DNA of 64,000 bases from Denitromonas halophila (GCF_007625155.1 NZ_VMNK01000005.1:62001-126000), one strand, 5' to 3'; positions 20,753 to 31,111 are shown, numbered from the stretch's first letter. The notes: a model not told the origin generated them from the letters alone. Program-made: numbers and translations.

Positions 20753-21922
20753 ATGCCTGCCCTCATCCCTTTCACGCGAACGGCATCACACCCCGTCGCC
20801 GCCCTGATTGCTGCCGCCGCCCTGGTGGTCAGCGCTTGCGGCAGCGACGCCCCCGCATCTCAGAACGCCGCGCCGCCCCCCGCCTCAGTCAGCGTCATGA
20901 CAGCAACGCCAACCTCGATTGAGGTGAGCTTCGAATACCCCGCCCGCCTGCACGGCGCCCGCGAGGTCGAGATCCGCCCCCGCGTCAGCGGCATCCTGCT
21001 CAAGCGCAAGTATGAGGAAGGCGCCCGCGTCAAAGCCGGCCAGTCGCTCTTCCAGATCGACCCGGTGCCCAGCGAGACTGCCGTCGCCCGCGCAAAAGCC
21101 GATCTGGCCGCCGCCGATGCCCGCCTTGCGCAAGCCCGCCGCGAAGCCGAACGGCTCAAACCGCTGGTCGCCTCCAAGGCCGTGGCACAGCGCGACTTTG
21201 ACGATGCCACCTCAAACCAGGCCATTGCCGCCGCCGACGTGCTGGCCGCGCGCGCCCGCCTGACCGAAGCGCGACTGTCGCTCAAATACACCCGGGTGGA
21301 ATCGCCCATCGACGGCATCACCTCGCGCGCACTGCAATCCGAAGGCAGCTTGCTGGCTGGCCCCGAAACCCTGCTCGCGGTAGTCACCCAGACCGACCCG
21401 ATTCAGGTGCGCTTTGGCCTGCCAGACTCCGACCGCGCCCGCATCGACAATGACATCGCCGCGGGCCGCCTGAGCCTGGCCGACGGCCGCTTCCGGGTTC
21501 GACTGATCGGCGCCGCCCACGATGCCACGAATACCACCGGCAGCCTCGATTTCACCGATGTGCGCATCGACCCGAAAACCGGTAGCAGCGAAGCCCAGGC
21601 CGATCTACCGAACGCCGACCGTCGCCTGCGACCCGGCGAGTTCGTGCGCGTACGCCTTGAAGGCGCCACCCGCCCCAACGCCATCGCCGTGCCCCAGCGC
21701 GCGGTGCTGGAAGGGCCGAGCGGTCGATTCGTGTACATCGTGAGCGAGGGCAAGGCCGCTGTACGTCCGGTCACGCCGCTGGACTGGAGCGGCAACACCA
21801 TGGTCGTCGACGGCCTGAGTGCCGGCGACCAGGTAATTACCGACGGCGTTCTCAAGATCGGACCGGGCGCGCCGGTGTCGGTCACGCCGCCGGCTGATGC
21901 CGCCGCCAAGCCGGGAGCCTGA
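20753..21922 (+). CDS. RND efflux periplasmic adaptor (AcrA/MexA type)
   Basis: A 389-residue lipoprotein adaptor with lipobox VSAC near residue 29. It shows the barrel-sandwich (lipoyl) halves EIRPRVSGILLKRKYEEGARVKAGQSLFQIDP and SPIDGITSRALQSEGSLL, an alpha-hairpin between them (about 105-175), the beta-barrel, and a membrane-proximal C-terminus. It links the inner-membrane pump to the outer-membrane channel encoded downstream; the pump gene starts 2 bases after its stop. Confidence 0.95.
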   Translation: MPALIPFTRTASHPVAALIAAAALVVSACGSDAPASQNAAPPPASVSVMTATPTSIEVSFEYPARLHGAREVEIRPRVSGILLKRKYEEGARVKAGQSLFQIDPVPSETAVARAKADLAAADARLAQARREAERLKPLVASKAVAQRDFDDATSNQAIAAADVLAARARLTEARLSLKYTRVESPIDGITSRALQSEGSLLAGPETLLAVVTQTDPIQVRFGLPDSDRARIDNDIAAGRLSLADGRFRVRLIGAAHDATNTTGSLDFTDVRIDPKTGSSEAQADLPNADRRLRPGEFVRVRLEGATRPNAIAVPQRAVLEGPSGRFVYIVSEGKAAVRPVTPLDWSGNTMVVDGLSAGDQVITDGVLKIGPGAPVSVTPPADAAAKPGA

Positions 21923-21924
21923 CC

Positions 21925-24900
21925 ATGTTCTCGCGCTTCTTTATAGACCGTCCGATCTTCGCGACGGTCCTCTCGGTGTTCATCATGATCGCCGGCCTGG
22001 CCGCCATGCGCGGCCTGCCGATTGCGCAATACCCCGAAATCGCACCGCCGGTGGTCACCGTCGCTGCGACCTACCCCGGCGCCTCGGCCGACGTGATCGA
22101 AAAGACCGTCGCCGCCCCGCTCGAGACCCAGATCATCGGTGTCGAGAACATGCTCTACATGAGCTCGACCTCGGCCTCGAATGGCCGCGTCGAGATTCAG
22201 GTCACCTTCGACATAGGCACCGATGTCGACCAGGCGGTGATCAACGTCAACAACCGCGTCAAGCAGGCCGAGCCGCGCCTGCCGCTGGAGGTGCGCCGCC
22301 AGGGCATCAGCGTCGAGAAGGGCTCGTCCGCCTTCTTGCAGGTGGTGGCATTCAACTCGCCGGATGGTCGTTTCGATGACGTCTACACCAGCAACTATGT
22401 GACGCTCAACGTACTCGATGTGCTCAAGCGCGTGCCGGGCACCACCAACGTCCAGATCTTCGGCGCCAAGGACTACGCAATGCGGGTCTGGCTCAATCCG
22501 GATCGTCTGCGCCACCACAATCTCGCCACCACCGACGTGATCCGCGCCATTGAGGAGCAAAACGCGCAGTACGCCGTGGGTCGCATTGGCCAGCCGCCGG
22601 TCGCCACCGGTCAGGCCCTGTCACTGACGGTGAATACCCGCGGCCGTCTGGCCGAGGCCAGCGAGTTCGAGAACATCATCCTGCGTGCCGACGCCAACGG
22701 CGCCCAGCTGCGCCTCAAGGATGTCGCGCGCGTCGAACTCGGCGCCCGCGACTACGACTTCATCGGCCGCATCAACGGCCAGCCGGCTACCTTGGTCGGC
22801 ATCTTCCTCAAGCCCGGTGCTAACGCGCTGGATGTCGCGCAGGATGTCAAAACCACACTGGCGGACCTGGGCTCCCGTTTCCCCGACGGCCTGAGCTACA
22901 CCATTCCCTACGACACCACCGACTTCGTCAATGTGTCGATCCGCGAGGTCATCAAGACACTGGCCGAGGCCATGGCGCTGGTGTTTCTGGTCGTGTACCT
23001 GTTCCTGCAGAACTGGCGCGCCACGCTGATCCCGACCCTGGCCGTGCCGGTGTCGCTGATCGGCACCTTCGCCGGGCTGATGATGCTCGGCTACTCGATC
23101 AACACGCTGACCCTGTTCGGCATGGTGCTGGCCATCGGTATCGTGGTGGACGACGCCATTGTGGTGCTCGAGAACGTCGAGCGCATCATGCACGAGGAAG
23201 GCCTGACGGTTCGCCAGGCCGCCATTCAGGCCATGCGCGAAGTCACCGGCCCGGTGATCGCCATCGTGCTGGTGCTGTGCGCGGTGTTTGTGCCGATTGC
23301 CTTCCTCGGCGGACTCACTGGCGAGTTGTACCGGCAGTTCGCGGTCACCATCGCCATCGCGGTGAGCATTTCAGGCGTCGTTGCGCTCACGCTGACGCCG
23401 GCACTTTGCGTGCTCATCCTGCGTCATGAGCACAAGGCCACCAACTGGTTCTTCCGCGGCTTCAACCGCGCATTCGATGTCGTCACGCGCCAATACACCC
23501 ATGGTGTTGCGTGGCTCATCCGCCGCGGCATGGTCGGGCTGCTGTTGTTTGTCGGCATGGTCGCCATCACCGCGCAGCTGTGGCAATCCACGCCCGGCAG
23601 CCTGGTGCCGGACGAAGACCAGGGCTACTTCATCACCGCGGTCTTCCTGCCCGATGGCGCCTCGCTGGAGCGCACCGACAAGGTCGTGGCCGAGGTCGAA
23701 AAGATCATCCGCAGCGATCCGAACGTCGCCTACACCATCGCCTTTACCGGCTTCGACTTCCTCGGCGGCAGCTTCAAAAACAGCGCGGCAACCTTCTTCG
23801 TCACGCTCAAGCATTGGGACGAGCGGACCACCACGGCGGCTGAACTGGTCGGCAAAACCTACGCCACCACCGGCCACATTCAGGAGGCGCTGATCCTGTC
23901 CTTCAACCCGCCGGCCATTTTTGGCCTGGGCAATGCGGGCGGTTTCGAGTTCTACCTGCAGAATCGCGGCGACAACGATCCGAAGGTCATGGCCACCGCC
24001 AAGGACCTGTTCCTCGGTGCAGTCAACCAGGATCCGATGTTCGCCATGGCGCAAACCCTGTGGCGCGCCTCGACGCCGCAGCTGTTTGTCGATGTCGACC
24101 GCGAAAAGGCCAAGAGCCTGGGCGTGCCGCTCGACGGCCTGTTTGCCACGCTGGGCGCCAATCTCGGCAGCTACTATGTAAACGACTTCAACAAATACGG
24201 TCGCACATGGCAGGTGCTGATGTCGGCCGATCCGGCCTTCCGTAACGAGCCGCAGGACATCGCAGCCGCCTATGTGCGGGCCGACGGCGGCGCCCTGGTG
24301 CCTATTTCGTCGCTCGCCACCATCCGCAACGAAGCCGGCCCCGACACGCTGGAACGCTTCAACAACCTGCCGGCCGTCAAGATCCTCGGCAGCGCCGCGC
24401 CAGGCTTCTCGACCGGGCAAGCCATCGCCCGGCTGGAAGAGCTCGCCGCCAAAACCCTGCCCCCCGGCTTCAGCCTGGACTGGAGCGGCGCGGCCTACCA
24501 GGAGCGCCGATCCAGCGGCTCCTCCGGTTTGGCGCTGGTGCTCGGCGCCCTGATGGTGTTCCTCATCCTGGCCGCACAGTACGAGCGCTGGTCACTGCCG
24601 CTGGCGGTGCTGCTGGCCCTGCCCTTTGGCACCTTCGGCGCACTCGCCGCGGTGTGGCTGACCGGCATGACCAACGATGTGTACTTCCAGATCGGTCTGG
24701 TCACGCTGCTCGGCCTCGCCGCCAAGAACGCGATTCTGATCGTCGAGTACGCCATCTATAAACACCGCGAAGGCATGAGTGCCGCCGCCGCGGCCATCGA
24801 AGCAGCCCGCCTGCGTTTCCGCCCGATTCTGATGACCTCGCTGGCCTTCATCCTCGGTGTAACGCCGCTGGTGCTGTCGAGCGGCGCCGGCGCCGGTGCA

Positions 24901-25122
24901 CGGCATGCGGTGGGCACCGGGGTGGTCGGCGGCATGCTCGCGGCGACCTTCCTGGCAGTGTTCTTTGTGCCCTTGTTCTATCGTTTCATCACCGAACACA
25001 AACTCTCGGAGCAACGCTCCCGCGATGAGATGTTCGAGGAAATTCGCATTCACCATGACATCACCCACGAAAAACTGGTCGCACAAGCGGAAGCCAATGG
25101 CAAGGGGCACGGCCATGACTAA
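21925..25122 (+). CDS. RND multidrug efflux permease (AcrB/MexB type, HAE1)
   Basis: A 1065-residue proton-driven pump with 12 membrane helices and two large periplasmic loops. It opens MFSRFFIDRPIFATVLSVFIM; the proton relay is visible as the Asp pair in GIVVDDAIVVLENVE (TM4) and the Lys in LGLAAKNAILIVEYA (TM10). Length and helices match AcrB. It is the middle gene of the adaptor-pump-channel operon; the channel gene start overlaps its last 8 bases. Confidence 0.97.
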   Translation: MFSRFFIDRPIFATVLSVFIMIAGLAAMRGLPIAQYPEIAPPVVTVAATYPGASADVIEKTVAAPLETQIIGVENMLYMSSTSASNGRVEIQVTFDIGTDVDQAVINVNNRVKQAEPRLPLEVRRQGISVEKGSSAFLQVVAFNSPDGRFDDVYTSNYVTLNVLDVLKRVPGTTNVQIFGAKDYAMRVWLNPDRLRHHNLATTDVIRAIEEQNAQYAVGRIGQPPVATGQALSLTVNTRGRLAEASEFENIILRADANGAQLRLKDVARVELGARDYDFIGRINGQPATLVGIFLKPGANALDVAQDVKTTLADLGSRFPDGLSYTIPYDTTDFVNVSIREVIKTLAEAMALVFLVVYLFLQNWRATLIPTLAVPVSLIGTFAGLMMLGYSINTLTLFGMVLAIGIVVDDAIVVLENVERIMHEEGLTVRQAAIQAMREVTGPVIAIVLVLCAVFVPIAFLGGLTGELYRQFAVTIAIAVSISGVVALTLTPALCVLILRHEHKATNWFFRGFNRAFDVVTRQYTHGVAWLIRRGMVGLLLFVGMVAITAQLWQSTPGSLVPDEDQGYFITAVFLPDGASLERTDKVVAEVEKIIRSDPNVAYTIAFTGFDFLGGSFKNSAATFFVTLKHWDERTTTAAELVGKTYATTGHIQEALILSFNPPAIFGLGNAGGFEFYLQNRGDNDPKVMATAKDLFLGAVNQDPMFAMAQTLWRASTPQLFVDVDREKAKSLGVPLDGLFATLGANLGSYYVNDFNKYGRTWQVLMSADPAFRNEPQDIAAAYVRADGGALVPISSLATIRNEAGPDTLERFNNLPAVKILGSAAPGFSTGQAIARLEELAAKTLPPGFSLDWSGAAYQERRSSGSSGLALVLGALMVFLILAAQYERWSLPLAVLLALPFGTFGALAAVWLTGMTNDVYFQIGLVTLLGLAAKNAILIVEYAIYKHREGMSAAAAAIEAARLRFRPILMTSLAFILGVTPLVLSSGAGAGARHAVGTGVVGGMLAATFLAVFFVPLFYRFITEHKLSEQRSRDEMFEEIRIHHDITHEKLVAQAEANGKGHGHD

Positions 25123-26542
25123 GCCCCTGACGCGCCTCGCCCCCCTCCTCGCCGCGCTGGTGCTCAGCGCCTGCGCCGTCGGCCCGGTGTATGAAGCACC
25201 GGCCATCGCCCTGCCCGGCCAGTTCGAGGCGGCACCGGTCAGTGCCACGCTGGCCACCCAACTTGGCGACGCCTGGTGGTTGCACTACCAGGACCCGGTG
25301 CTCGACCAGCTGATGGCCGAAGCGCTGACGCACAACGCCGACGTGCAACTGGCCGCAGCCCGGCTCGAAGAAGCCCGCGCCCGTGCCGGTATCGCCGACG
25401 CCGACCGCTATCCAAGCGTCAGCGCCAACGCCGGCAGCCAGCGCGCGCGCAGCAGCCTGGAAGGCATTCCGACCAATCCGCGCACCGGCAACCTCCATAC
25501 GCTGGGCCTGAGCGCGAGCTACGAGCTCGATTTGTGGGGTCGCTACCGCCAGGCCAGCGACGCCGCACGGGCTGACTTGCTGGGTGCCGTAGCCGCCCGG
25601 CGCACGGTGGCGCTGTCGCTCAGCGCCGAGTTGGCCACGCGCTACTTCGACCTGCAAGCGGCCGACGAACGCCTGCGCGTGCTTCGGCAAACGCTGAGCG
25701 CCCGCAAGAACACCGCCGCGCTGTTGCGCCAACGCATGGACGCCGGTAGCGCCTCGCAGTTCGACGTATTGCAAGCCGATGCCGCCGTCGCCCAGGTCGA
25801 ATCTGACCTGGCCACAACGCTGAGCGCGCAGCAAAGCACCGAAGCGGCGCTGGCCGTGCTGCTCGGGCGCTCGCCGCGCGCGATCTTCGAAGAGACGCTG
25901 ACCCGCGGCGCAAAAGCCGACACCGCCGTGGTGGTGCCGGCCGGTCTGCCCGCCGAACTTCTCCGCCGCCGGCCGGATCTGATCGAGGCCGAGCAGGCGC
26001 TTGTCGCCGCCACCGCACGCATTGGCGAGGCGCAGGCGCAACGCCTGCCGGCGATCGCGCTGACCGCCGCGCTGGGGCGCGAATCGACCGACCTCTCCAA
26101 TCTGCTCGATGCCAACGCCGGCGTGTTCTCGCTGGCCGCAAGCCTCACCCAGCCGATCTGGGACGCCGGTCGCCTGAAGCGCAATGTCGACATCGCCGAG
26201 TCCCGCGCTACGCAAGCCCGCCTGCGCTACACCCAGGCCGTGGCCGGCGCCTTTGCCGATGTGCGTCGCGCACTGGCGGCCCAACGCGGCGCGACCGACA
26301 GCCGCAGGGCACAGGCCACACGCGTCGAGGCCTTGCAAACTGCGCTGAACCAGTCGCAACAGCGCTTCGACGCCGGGCTGGTGAGCCGGCTTGAGGTGCT
26401 CGACACCGAACGCAGCCTGCTCGACGCGCAGGTGGCGCTCACCAACGCGTCGGCCGCTCAAAAGACCGCAATTGCAGATCTGTTCCGCGCGCTCGGCGGC
26501 GGTTGGCAACCCCCCTCCGAAGCAGGCGCCACGGTGCAGTAA
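25115..26542 (+). CDS. RND outer-membrane channel lipoprotein (OprM/NodT type)
   Basis: A 475-residue TolC-like channel with lipobox LSAC near residue 20 and the family start CAVGPVYEAPAIALPGQF. It has two outer-membrane efflux repeats with long alpha-hairpins (ELDLWGRYRQASDAARADLL; PIWDAGRLKRNVDIAESRA). The open frame runs back to 24896, inside the pump gene, but the lipoprotein signal begins at ATG 25115, so that start is chosen. Confidence 0.95.
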   Translation: MTKPLTRLAPLLAALVLSACAVGPVYEAPAIALPGQFEAAPVSATLATQLGDAWWLHYQDPVLDQLMAEALTHNADVQLAAARLEEARARAGIADADRYPSVSANAGSQRARSSLEGIPTNPRTGNLHTLGLSASYELDLWGRYRQASDAARADLLGAVAARRTVALSLSAELATRYFDLQAADERLRVLRQTLSARKNTAALLRQRMDAGSASQFDVLQADAAVAQVESDLATTLSAQQSTEAALAVLLGRSPRAIFEETLTRGAKADTAVVVPAGLPAELLRRRPDLIEAEQALVAATARIGEAQAQRLPAIALTAALGRESTDLSNLLDANAGVFSLAASLTQPIWDAGRLKRNVDIAESRATQARLRYTQAVAGAFADVRRALAAQRGATDSRRAQATRVEALQTALNQSQQRFDAGLVSRLEVLDTERSLLDAQVALTNASAAQKTAIADLFRALGGGWQPPSEAGATVQ

Positions 26543-26544
26543 AC

Positions 26545-26575
26545 GGCAACGGCCGGCGTAATGCCGGCCGTTGCC
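26545..26575. terminator. Hairpin between convergent RND operon and ilvN
   Basis: A perfect 13-bp inverted repeat (ggcaacggccggc / gccggccgttgcc) with a 5-base loop lies between the stops of two convergent genes. It lacks a strong T-run on either strand; a bidirectional terminator is the natural reading. Confidence 0.6.
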
Positions 26576-26589
26576 TTCGCCCGCTCGCT

Positions 26590-26898
26590 TTAGCGGAAGA
26601 AGGTTTCCAGACGCTCGAACACCGCGTGCTCGGCACCATGCCGGACCACGCTGATCACATCTTCGAGCTTTTCGACCTGCTTGATCATCTGCTCCAGACG
26701 CTCGTCTTCAAATACCAGCAGCCAGATACGGCTGCGCGAGGCGTCGGCCAGCGGCATGCACAAGATACCTTCCACGTTGAAGGCGCGGCGCGCAAACAGG
26801 CCGCAAATGTGCGACATCACCCCGGCGTGGTTGGCCACCTCCAGTTCCAGCACGACCTTCGTCACTGCGGCCGTTTCGCGTTCAATAACCATAGACAT
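26590..26898 (-). CDS. ilvN: Acetolactate synthase small (regulatory) subunit, type I
   Basis: A 102-residue ACT-domain subunit that binds valine and adjusts the activity of IlvB. The sequence [35 protein letters not shown] matches the short IlvN of E. coli acetolactate synthase I, not the roughly 160-residue IlvH. It lies 12 bases after ilvB and is transcribed from the ilvB promoter through the attenuator. Confidence 0.94.
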   Translation of the reverse strand: MSMVIERETAAVTKVVLELEVANHAGVMSHICGLFARRAFNVEGILCMPLADASRSRIWLLVFEDERLEQMIKQVEKLEDVISVVRHGAEHAVFERLETFFR

Positions 26899-26910
26899 GC
26901 GATTGACTCC

Positions 26911-28575
26911 TTAGCCGATCATTTCAGTGTTGGCGGCACCCGGCGGCACCATCGGATAAACAAACTCTTCCCGGTCGATCGAGCAGTGGATCAGGCACGG
27001 GCCCGGACGCTGCAGCGCCTCGGCCAGCGTGGCCGCGGGGTTCTCGGCGGTATCCAGATCCACCGCGTCAAGGCCGAAGCCCTCGGCGATCTTCAGGAAG
27101 TTCACCGCGCGCTTGTACTTCGACGCCACCGGCCGCTTGCCGTAGAACATGCTCTGCTGCTGATACACCAGCCCGAGCGAGTTGTTGTTCATCAACACGA
27201 TCTTGACGTTCAGCGCTTCCTCGGCGAGTGTCGCCATCTCCTGAATGTTCATCTTCAGACTGCCGTCACCGGTAAAGCACACCACCGTGCGCTCAGGCGC
27301 AGCCAGCGCAGCACCGATCGCGGTCGGTAGGCCGAAGCCCATGGTGCCCAGGCCACCGGAAGTGAGCCACTGTCGAGGCCGGCGGAAGGGGTAGGCCTGC
27401 GCCACCCACATCTGATGCTGGCCCACGTCGGTGGCAATCACTGCCTCGTCATCGAGCGCGTCGGCCACGGCCTGCACCAGCCCGTAGTGCGAGCGCGGGT
27501 TGTCTAGGTCGGGCTTTGCCAGCGGAAAACGTTGCTTCAGATCGGCCACTTGCGCCAGCCACGGCTCGCGCAGCTTGACCTGCACCAGCGGCAGCAGCGC
27601 CTCGATCACCTGCGTGACGTCACCGGTAATTCCGACGTGCGCGGTCTTGATCTTGTGCAGCTCGGCCGGGTCGATGTCCACATGGATGATCTTCGCCCGC
27701 GGGCAGAACTCAGCCGCCTTGCCGATGGCCCGGTCATCGAATCGCGCGCCGACGCAGATCAGCAAGTCGGCTTCTTCGAGCACATAGTTGGTGTAGCGTG
27801 CGCCGTGCATGCCGAGCATGCCGATGGACAAGGGGTGGTCGATCGGCATGGTGCCCAGCGCCATCAGCGTCATAGTCGTCGGCAAGCCGCCCTGCTCGGC
27901 CAGCGTCACGGCCAGATGCGAAGCGCCGGAGTGAATCACGCCACCGCCCAGGTAAAGCACCGGACGCTCGGACGCGTTGATCATTTCGGCGGCCTTTTCG
28001 ATCGCCAGCAGATCCACCTCGGGCAGCGCATTCGGCACGGCCACCGGCGGGTAGTCTTCGAAACTCACCATCTGGCACTGCACATCCTTGGGCACGTCGA
28101 CCAGCACCGGACCGGGACGACCGGACATGGCGATGCGAAAGGCTTCGGGGATGACTTCAAGCAGATCGTTGGCGTCGCGCACCAGGAAGTTGTGCTTGGT
28201 CAGCGGGATGGTCATCCCGTAGGTGTCCACTTCCTGGAAAGCGTCGGTGCCGATCATGCCCAGCGGCACCTGCCCGGTAATGGCCACCATCGGGATCGAG
28301 TCGAGCTTGGCGTCGGCAATGGCGGTGACCAGGTTGGTCGCGCCGGGGCCGGACGAAGCAAGGCACACCTCGGGCTTGCCCGACACACGGGCCATGCCCT
28401 GCGCCATGAAACCACCGCCTTGCTCGTGGCGCGCCAGCACATGGTGAATGGTGTCGCACTGGCCAAGGGCATCGTAAAACGGCAGGATCGCGCCGCCGGG
28501 GATGCCGCACACGGTCTCAATGCCTTGTCGCTCAAGGAGGCGCAAGATCAATTCGGCGCCAGTCATCTGCATCAT
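26911..28575 (-). CDS. ilvB: Acetolactate synthase large subunit, type I
   Basis: The ThDP- and FAD-dependent first step of valine/leucine (and, with 2-ketobutyrate, isoleucine) synthesis. The 554-residue protein has the catalytic Glu in LARHEQGGGFMAQG near residue 50, the ThDP/Mg motif beginning GDGSLKMNIQEM and ending in NNNSLG, and FAD-domain motifs. Pairing with a short ilvN identifies the IlvBN isozyme. ATG 28575 has GGAG upstream. Expression is probably controlled by the valine-rich leader upstream. Confidence 0.96.
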   Translation of the reverse strand: MMQMTGAELILRLLERQGIETVCGIPGGAILPFYDALGQCDTIHHVLARHEQGGGFMAQGMARVSGKPEVCLASSGPGATNLVTAIADAKLDSIPMVAITGQVPLGMIGTDAFQEVDTYGMTIPLTKHNFLVRDANDLLEVIPEAFRIAMSGRPGPVLVDVPKDVQCQMVSFEDYPPVAVPNALPEVDLLAIEKAAEMINASERPVLYLGGGVIHSGASHLAVTLAEQGGLPTTMTLMALGTMPIDHPLSIGMLGMHGARYTNYVLEEADLLICVGARFDDRAIGKAAEFCPRAKIIHVDIDPAELHKIKTAHVGITGDVTQVIEALLPLVQVKLREPWLAQVADLKQRFPLAKPDLDNPRSHYGLVQAVADALDDEAVIATDVGQHQMWVAQAYPFRRPRQWLTSGGLGTMGFGLPTAIGAALAAPERTVVCFTGDGSLKMNIQEMATLAEEALNVKIVLMNNNSLGLVYQQQSMFYGKRPVASKYKRAVNFLKIAEGFGLDAVDLDTAENPAATLAEALQRPGPCLIHCSIDREEFVYPMVPPGAANTEMIG

Positions 28576-28615
28576 GTTTCTCTCCAGGTTTCAATCCGGG
28601 TAAAAACCGGCGGGA

Positions 28616-28656
28616 GAAAAACAAAACCCCCGCCAGCTTCGCGCCGGCGGGGGTTT
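28616..28656 (-). terminator. ilvBN attenuator terminator
   Basis: An 11-bp perfect stem (aaacccccgcc / ggcgggggttt) with an 11-base loop is followed on the minus strand by TGTTTTT. It lies between the leader peptide and ilvB, the position of a transcriptional attenuator rather than of an end-of-gene terminator. Confidence 0.88.
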
Positions 28657-28682
28657 CAGAATCTATGTGTCTGGGTGACCCG

Positions 28683-28757
28683 TTACGACGCGACCTTGCC
28701 TACGCTGACTACGCGTACTACGACAACTACGTCGAGGGCTAGGGCGAAACGGTTCAT
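28683..28757 (-). CDS. ilvBN valine-rich leader peptide
   Basis: A 24-codon frame opening MNRFALALD and continuing with five Val in a row, then Arg, two Val, Ser, Val, and ending GKVAS; nine codons are Val and two Leu. It stops 27 bases before the attenuator stem. This is the layout of the E. coli ivbL leader: scarcity of charged tRNA-Val or tRNA-Leu would stall the ribosome and favour an antiterminator. The ribosome-binding site is weak. Too short for ordinary gene calling. Confidence 0.88.
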   Translation of the reverse strand: MNRFALALDVVVVVRVVSVGKVAS

Positions 28758-28792
28758 CGGGTCAACAGATCTTGGGTTCAAGTAACGAAGCG

Positions 28793-28821
28793 ATAAAACC
28801 ACGATCGAAATAAAAAGGCAA
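28793..28821 (-). promoter_or_regulatory. Candidate ilvBN promoter
   Basis: On the minus strand TTGCCT and TTTTAT are separated by 17 bases and lie about 35 bases before the leader peptide start. Four of six positions match in each box. Visual assignment. Confidence 0.45.
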
Positions 28822-28832
28822 GCCCTGTGTCG

Positions 28833-30509
28833 TCATGAGGCTTTTCCATCCTCATCGCGCAAGGCCCGACGGAGAATCTTGCCTACGTTGGTCTTGGGCA
28901 ATTCCTCGCGGAATTCAACCAGATGCGGCACCTTGTAACCGGTCAGGTTTTCACGGCAATAAGCGGTCAAGGCCTCCTTGGTGAGATTCGGGTCCTTGCG
29001 CACCACAAACACCTTCACGGCCTCGCCCGATCGATCATCCGGCACGCCAACCGCAGCAACCTCGATGACACCCGGGTGGCTGGCCACGATGTCTTCGACT
29101 TCGTTCGGATAGACGTTGAAGCCCGACACCAGAATCATGTCTTTCTTGCGATCGACGATACGCACGAATCCATCGGGATCGATGGTTGCCACATCGCCCG
29201 TCCGCAAAAAGCCGTCGGCGGTCATGACCTTGGTGGTTTCGTCCGGGCGCTTCCAGTAGCCCGCCATGACCTGCGGCCCCTTCACGCACAGCTCGCCGGG
29301 CTGCCCCACCGCCAGTTCGACGCCGTCGTCGTCGCGAATGCTGACCTCAGTGGAACTGACCGGCAAACCAATCGCGTGGTTGAACTCAACCAGGTCCAGC
29401 GGGTTGATACACACCGCCGGCGATGTTTCGGTCAGGCCATACGCCTCGATCAACGGGCGACCGGTGACTTTCTTCCAACGCTCAGCCACCGCCTGCTGCA
29501 CCGCCATGCCGCCACCGAGCGTGATGCGCAGCGACGAAAAATCGAGTTTCTCGAACTCTGGGTTGTTCAGCAGTGCATTGAACAAGGTGTTGACGCCAGT
29601 GATGACCGAAAAACGTACCGAGCCCAACTCCTTGATGAAGCCGGGAATATCGCGTGGATTGGTGATCAGGACGTTGGTCGCGCCCAGCTTGAAAAAGGTC
29701 AGGCAGTTCGCGGTGAGCGAGAAGATGTGATAGAGCGGCAGCGCGGTGATGATCACCTCGGGCTTGTCGCCCAGGAAGGGCTTGATCCATGCGTGTGCCT
29801 GCTGCAGGTTGCCGATGATGTTGCGGTGGGTCAGCATCGCGCCCTTGGCCACACCGGTTGTGCCGCCGGTGTATTGCAGGTAGGCGATGTCGTCGTGGCC
29901 AACCTGCACTGGCTTGAGCGTATGCCGCGCACCGACGGCAAGGATGTCGTTGAAGCGTTTGTGACCGGGCAGATCCCAGGCCGGCACCATCTTCTTGATG
30001 TACTTGACCACGAAATTGACAATACCGCCCTTGAGGCCACCGAGTCGGTCACCCAGCCGAGTGACCACCACGTGCTTGATCTCGGTGTGCGCAAGCACGT
30101 CCTGAAGCGTGTGGGCAAAGTTGTCAAGAATGACGATCGCCACCGCGCCGGAATCCTTGAGCTGATGCTCAAGCTCACGCGCGGTGTACAACGGATTGCA
30201 GTTGACCACCGTGTAGCCAGCGCGCAAGGCGCCGTACATGGCGATCGGGTACTGCATGACGTTGGGCATCATCAGGGCGACACGCGCGCCCTTGGGCAGC
30301 TTCAATTCACCCTGAAGATAGGCGGCGAACTGCTCGCTGAGCTGCGCCAGTTCATCGAAGCGCATCGACTTGCCCATGTTGACATAGGCTGTGCGCTCAC
30401 CGAACTGCCGGCAGCTTTGAAGAAACATGTCACCGATTGAATCGAACTCGGACAGATCGATTTCAGCGGGAATGCCAGGGGGGTAGCTTTTGAGCCAGAC
30501 TTTATCCAT
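28833..30509 (-). CDS. fadD: Long-chain fatty acid-CoA ligase
   Basis: It activates fatty acids to acyl-CoA through an acyl-AMP intermediate. The 558-residue ANL-superfamily enzyme has the P-loop [18 protein letters not shown] near residue 210, the YGLTETSP motif, the hinge region [25 protein letters not shown] and the C-terminal catalytic Lys in [15 protein letters not shown] 30509 ([12 protein letters not shown]) has AGGAG upstream and matches FadD starts; the frame to 30569 is rejected. It is followed, across the promoter region, by ilvB. Confidence 0.94.
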   Translation of the reverse strand: MDKVWLKSYPPGIPAEIDLSEFDSIGDMFLQSCRQFGERTAYVNMGKSMRFDELAQLSEQFAAYLQGELKLPKGARVALMMPNVMQYPIAMYGALRAGYTVVNCNPLYTARELEHQLKDSGAVAIVILDNFAHTLQDVLAHTEIKHVVVTRLGDRLGGLKGGIVNFVVKYIKKMVPAWDLPGHKRFNDILAVGARHTLKPVQVGHDDIAYLQYTGGTTGVAKGAMLTHRNIIGNLQQAHAWIKPFLGDKPEVIITALPLYHIFSLTANCLTFFKLGATNVLITNPRDIPGFIKELGSVRFSVITGVNTLFNALLNNPEFEKLDFSSLRITLGGGMAVQQAVAERWKKVTGRPLIEAYGLTETSPAVCINPLDLVEFNHAIGLPVSSTEVSIRDDDGVELAVGQPGELCVKGPQVMAGYWKRPDETTKVMTADGFLRTGDVATIDPDGFVRIVDRKKDMILVSGFNVYPNEVEDIVASHPGVIEVAAVGVPDDRSGEAVKVFVVRKDPNLTKEALTAYCRENLTGYKVPHLVEFREELPKTNVGKILRRALRDEDGKAS

Positions 30510-30661
30510 GGTGTCTCCTTGTTTTGCGTCGGAATTTGATCCGGAAATAACCGAACCCCGCCCTCCCAAGGCAAGTGCGCCGTCAATCGACGACGCGCAT
30601 TTCCAACGACTCTTTACCGGCTCGCCGCCCCCCCTGAGGCGTCGAGCTGGTCACACTCGAC

Positions 30662-31111
30662 TCAGGCCTCGTTGGATTCTTCGGGCCAGTTGCGAATGTA
30701 ATTTTTCAGCATGCGATTCTCGAAACTCTGTTCTTCCAGCACGGCTTTGGCCACGTCATGGAAGGAGATCACGCCCAACAGGGTGTCATCGTCCATGACC
30801 GGCAGATAGCGCTGGTGATGGTCAACCATGTGGCGGCGCAACTCGTCCATTTCCATGTTGGCACCCGCGGTCAGCGGATCGCGGACCATGACGTCGGCAA
30901 TCGACAGATCCTGCCAGCTGCCGCCCGCGACATGCACATGCTTGAGCACTTCACGGAAAGTGAGCATACCGGCCATCTTGCCGTGATCGAACACCACCAG
31001 CGAGCCGACGTCCTGCTCGGTCATGATGGCAACGGCTTCGGAAAGACTACGGTTCGGAGCGATCGTGTAGAGCACCTTGCCCTTGATCGCCAGGATTTCA
31101 CTCACCTGCAT
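30662..31111 (-). CDS. CBS-domain pair protein
   Basis: A 149-residue protein of two CBS motifs (about 8-60, AIMTEQDVGSLVVFDHGKMAGMLTFREV; and 75-128, HHQRYLPVMDDDTLLGVISFHDV), a Bateman module that binds adenine nucleotides. No effector domain is attached, so it may sense energy state and act on a partner. Such stand-alone proteins are common in betaproteobacteria and their targets are mostly unknown. Confidence 0.88.
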   Translation of the reverse strand: MQVSEILAIKGKVLYTIAPNRSLSEAVAIMTEQDVGSLVVFDHGKMAGMLTFREVLKHVHVAGGSWQDLSIADVMVRDPLTAGANMEMDELRRHMVDHHQRYLPVMDDDTLLGVISFHDVAKAVLEEQSFENRMLKNYIRNWPEESNEA

